Assembly (NCBI GenBank): GCA_012269985.1
Contig: JAAXJF010000079.1
Coordinates: 1-53,501 of the forward strand
Length of the DNA: 53,501 nucleotides
DNA from: Acidimicrobiaceae bacterium
GTDB lineage: Bacteria > Actinomycetota > Acidimicrobiia > Acidimicrobiales > Ilumatobacteraceae
Direction: 5' to 3'
Of this stretch, positions 52,863-53,501 are shown piece after piece (position 1 is the first letter of the stretch; each line of letters opens with the position of its first letter). A program made the position numbers and the translations under genes. The notes beneath the pieces were generated by a model. That model searched no databases and was not told the origin of the DNA. It worked only from the letters and a program-made list of their open reading frames with translations.

Positions 52863-53501
52863 ATGACGCTCGATAGTTCTGCCGCAAGTTTTCTGCAAAT
52901 GCTCGTTGACGCAGGGCGTCCCCCGTTACATGAGTCGATTCCGGTTGACGCTCGTGCTGGATATGACGCCCTCGCACCGTTCGGCGGTGAGGGTGCTGAC
53001 GTCGAGTCAGTCACCGAGACCACCATCGATGGAGTGCCATCTCACGTGGTTCGGCCTCTCGGGGTAAGTACTCCGCCGGTGCTCGTATGGTTCCACGGCG
53101 GCGGATGGGTCATTGGTTCTGCGGAAGCTTCACTCGCCGTGTGTCGAGATCTCGCTGCTGCTGCCGGATGTGCGGTGGTGTCTGTCGATTACCGGCTCGC
53201 TCCTGAGCATCCAGCTCCGGCCGCGGTGGTGGATTGCACTGCGGTGACGAAATGGGTTCTCGAGCATGGGGCTGAGATTGGTCTTGATCACCGTCGGGTT
53301 GCCGTTGGCGGTGACTCAGCGGGGGGCAACCTTTCGGCACTTGTCGCTCTTGATCTCGGCGAGGAACTCTGCCATCAGGCACTTGTGTATCCCGCCGTTG
53401 ACCTCACCATTTCGCATCCATCAATCGACGAAAATGCTGACGGATCACTGTTGACAAAAGCGGGCATGGAATGGTTCGTCGGCCATTATCTCGGCGGGAC
53501 T
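52863..53501 (+). CDS. alpha/beta hydrolase-fold esterase, HSL family (3' partial)
   Basis: ATG 52863 opens a frame that runs to the window edge (213 residues seen). The hormone-sensitive-lipase-family oxyanion motif 'HGGGW' and nucleophile motif 'GDSAGGN' are clear, with 'VDYRLAPEHPAPAA' between them, typical of acetyl-hydrolases or lipases. The catalytic Asp and His lie beyond the window. It follows the hydroxy-acid dehydrogenase by 12 bp. Confidence 0.9.
   Translation, partial: MTLDSSAASFLQMLVDAGRPPLHESIPVDARAGYDALAPFGGEGADVESVTETTIDGVPSHVVRPLGVSTPPVLVWFHGGGWVIGSAEASLAVCRDLAAAAGCAVVSVDYRLAPEHPAPAAVVDCTAVTKWVLEHGAEIGLDHRRVAVGGDSAGGNLSALVALDLGEELCHQALVYPAVDLTISHPSIDENADGSLLTKAGMEWFVGHYLGGT

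Noticed and set aside
1-53501. CRISPR arrays, insertion sequences, prophage or integron structures
   Set aside because: No repeat-spacer pattern, transposase, integrase or terminal inverted repeats were seen.

Overview
The window looks like a chromosome segment of a free-living, aerobic, moderately high-GC actinobacterium, most likely class Acidimicrobiia. This is inferred from gene content: several acyl-CoA synthetases, enoyl-CoA hydratases, LLM flavin oxidoreductases, MaoC and SDR enzymes, a geranylgeranyl-reductase-family flavoprotein, GTG/TTG starts and a SAM-I/SAM-IV-clan leader before metX. No insertion sequence, prophage, integrase or CRISPR array is visible. Coding density is high and nearly all genes are ordinary chromosomal ones.

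Layout. 1-5.2 kb: the end of a prolyl-4-hydroxylase-like oxygenase, then a glycine betaine/proline-type ABC importer (ATPase, an unusually long permease, binding lipoprotein) closed by a strong hairpin. 5.3-16.3 kb: housekeeping genes (folD, MoxR ATPase plus VWA protein, thioesterase, GMC oxidoreductase, SURF1, DUF4262 and DCC proteins, metX behind a riboswitch, an Fpg/Nei glycosylase, tRNA-Gly, an FAH-family hydrolase). 16.3-29.6 kb: acyl-CoA and redox metabolism, with a more AT-rich insert at about 20.1-21.6 kb that carries a secreted EF-hand-loop lipoprotein. 29.6-38.7 kb: a selenocysteine locus. 38.7-53.5 kb: a LysR regulator divergent from an inositol-phosphate-synthase-like gene, then metabolic enzymes ending in an esterase cut by the window edge.

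The selenocysteine locus is the most interesting region. selA and selB are followed by tRNA-Sec on the opposite strand, a split thioredoxin-like fusion gene, a UGSC-motif selenoprotein whose in-frame UGA is followed 11 nt later by a perfect SECIS-like hairpin, a DUF169 protein, fdhD and a YdeP-type formate-dehydrogenase-like enzyme. The last carries Cys, not Sec, at the molybdenum-ligand position. Within this window the UGSC protein is therefore the only visible client of the Sec machinery. Its tight packing with the thioredoxin-like, DUF169 and molybdoenzyme genes suggests a joint redox pathway of unknown substrate.

A second theme is in-frame TAG. Three otherwise intact genes are interrupted only by TAG codons: an acyl-CoA synthetase (two TAGs inside its phosphate-binding loop), the thioredoxin-like fusion and the inositol-phosphate-synthase-like gene. 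None has a frameshift or an internal TAA or TGA. TAG also ends at least ten normal genes here, so it is not globally reassigned. Nonsense mutation, base-calling error and tolerated amber suppression remain open.
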